A stretch of 34,245 nucleotides of DNA from Planctomycetota bacterium (GTDB taxonomy: Bacteria; Planctomycetota; Planctomycetia; Gemmatales; Gemmataceae). The stretch lies in assembly GCA_021807595.1 (NCBI GenBank), contig JAKBCS010000050.1, positions 1 to 34,245 of the forward strand, given 5' to 3'. The position numbers were made by a program, and so were the translations under genes. Below the pieces are notes generated by a model that had not been told where the DNA came from, searched no databases, and saw only the letters and a program-made list of their open reading frames with translations. This document shows positions 33,500-34,245 of this stretch, in pieces (the stretch's first letter is position 1; each line of letters begins with the position of its first letter).

Positions 33500-33814
33500 A
33501 TGGCGTCTCTGCAAGAACGAAACGGAAGTTTCCGAGTTCTTTTCTGCTACCACAGTAAGCTGCACACCTTCGCCATTGGCCAGGTCGAGAAGGACGAGGC
33601 CGAGAATAAAGCGCCGCAGGTCGATTACCTGCTCAAGCGACTCAAGTAGCGGCTGATCGTGCTGCCCGAAGGCACGGACATTCTGACCTTCGCGGAACAT
33701 GCCGGCAAGCCGCCGGACATCGGATCGACGCTGGCCGATGCGTCCCGACAGGCCGTCACCCTCGGCCATCTGAAAGACCGTTACCTCACTACTTCTACGC
33801 GCTTAGACCTGTAG
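33500..33814 (+). pseudogene. Tyrosine-recombinase (integrase) N-terminal remnant with amber codon
   Basis: The frame from ATG 33500 reads MASLQERNGSFRVLFCYHSK, LHTFAIGQVEKDEAENKAPQ and VDYLLKRLK, then a TAG at 33647-33649. After the stop the same frame continues with RLIVLPEGTDILTFAEHAGK to HLKDRYLTT and ends at 33814. This matches the N-terminal arm-binding region of planctomycete phage-type integrases, where a Gln (CAG) would fit the stop position. The SAM-like core and catalytic domain (R-H-R-Y) are missing. It is therefore a dead integrase, read away from the adjacent tRNA-Leu. The element is no longer self-mobile from this gene. Confidence 0.72.
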
Positions 33815-33836
33815 ATTCTCTGGTAACGTGAACACG

Positions 33837-33862
33837 GTTCGAGGCGAAATTGTGCCTCGAAC
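33837..33862. terminator. Hairpin between integrase remnant and helicase tail
   Basis: GTTCGAGGC (33837-33845) and GCCTCGAAC (33854-33862) form a 9-bp perfect stem with an 8-nt loop, just past the stop of the minus-strand helicase-like gene. Confidence 0.5.
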
Positions 33863-33878
33863 GCATACTTGCCGCCCT

Positions 33879-34245
33879 TCACTCCTTCGCCACCACCGTG
33901 TCGTACAGCCCGTAGTGGGTCAGCCCCTCGTGACTCTCGATGCCTGTATAGCACAGCGAGGCGTCCTCGTAGCGGCGGAACGCGAACACCGCCTGATTCA
34001 TCTGTTCGGTGTTGAACACCTTGAGACGCACGAGCATGTGGAAGTCGTTCACCGTCAGGCCGGTGACGGAGAGGAAAAGCTCCGGCTCCAGTTTGGTGAT
34101 GACATCCTGAAGCGTGTTCTCGCGGAGGTCGGTCAGGTACATGAACGCGGGTATCCGCGTCGCGAACTTGATCGGCTTCTCCTGGATGAGTTTGCGTTTC
34201 GACTTGTACTCCTTTTCCTCCTCGCTCAACTCCTTCTTCTCCTTG
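33879..34245 (-). CDS. C-terminal end of a probable restriction/defence SF2 helicase (5' part beyond the window)
   Basis: The minus-strand frame is open from the right edge to a stop at 33879 (about 121 codons). It has a highly charged stretch (ELSEEEKEYKSKRKLIQEKP), then RIPAFMYLTDLRE, LEPELFLSVTGLTVNDF, FNTEQMNQAVFAFRRYED and ASLCYTGIESHEG. I recall similar tails in large DEAD/DEAH helicases annotated as restriction enzyme R subunits, but no helicase motif lies in the window, so the assignment is tentative. No credible start is seen; the TTG at 34229 is not one. It is next to the integrase remnant, suggesting cargo of a genomic island. Confidence 0.5.
   Translation of the reverse strand, partial: KEKKELSEEEKEYKSKRKLIQEKPIKFATRIPAFMYLTDLRENTLQDVITKLEPELFLSVTGLTVNDFHMLVRLKVFNTEQMNQAVFAFRRYEDASLCYTGIESHEGLTHYGLYDTVVAKE

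Noticed and set aside
33837-33862. GGTTCGAG shared by the hairpin and the tRNA T-arm as a possible second att site
   Set aside because: Only 8 bases match, and the hairpin context fits a terminator better; too short to support an attachment repeat.
1-34245. CRISPR array, rRNA, insertion sequence with transposase, or replication origin
   Set aside because: No regularly spaced repeats, rRNA sequence, transposase ORF or DnaA-box cluster was seen in reading the window.

Overview
The window looks like a chromosomal segment of a planctomycete, most likely Gemmataceae or a relative. This is inferred from gene content: a 90-aa MAKKTTCP-type small protein, an excisionase-like HTH fused to a receiver domain, an Uma2 remnant, an integrase remnant with a planctomycete-style N-terminus, and many GT-C membrane proteins. 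GC is high throughout. No marker gene such as rRNA is present, so the assignment rests on family resemblance.

Left part (1-6.8 kb). A secreted DUF885 metallopeptidase (cut by the left edge) and tilS lie on the minus strand. A GT87-type membrane glycosyltransferase is convergent with trpC and overlaps it by 99 bp. trpC is divergent from a CPBP intramembrane protease, with only 37 bp between their starts. A conserved 90-aa protein follows.

Envelope and signalling block (7-13 kb, minus strand). It holds a small lipoprotein, a GT39-like membrane glycosyltransferase directly behind a Kdo hydroxylase, and a two-component pair. The pair is a HTH-receiver regulator followed by a HDOD-like/histidine kinase protein. 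The regulator has a consensus sigma70 promoter, a roughly 340-nt leader and a long inverted repeat before the kinase.

Housekeeping and envelope (13-25 kb). mnmG is divergent from a membrane-anchored Cys-type phosphatase, which is followed by a UPF0104/LPG-synthase-TM protein and a GT2 polyisoprenyl-type transferase that overlap by 137 bp. Then come a glutaredoxin-like protein, ftsH, a decayed Uma2 gene, purH, and a prpB-prpC pair for the methylcitrate cycle.

Export operon (25.4-30.6 kb, minus strand). TetR, two paralogous FtsX/DevC-type permeases, an ABC ATPase and an HlyD-type adaptor form a tripartite exporter. A 16-bp palindromic operator lies in the spacer of a putative TetR-gene promoter.

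Right part (30.7-34.2 kb). A cysteine-rich lipoprotein, a Tat-exported purple-acid-phosphatase-like enzyme and tRNA-Leu(CAG) are followed by an amber-truncated tyrosine-integrase remnant. The C-terminus of what looks like a restriction/defence helicase runs off the right edge. This looks like the margin of an old tRNA-targeted genomic island. A dispersed GC-rich stem-loop repeat occurs in several intergenic gaps. The best candidates for unusual biology are the two-permease exporter with its operator, the phosphatase/flippase/GT2 cluster, the structured leader and hairpin of the HTH-receiver/HDOD-kinase pair, and the tRNA-Leu island edge.
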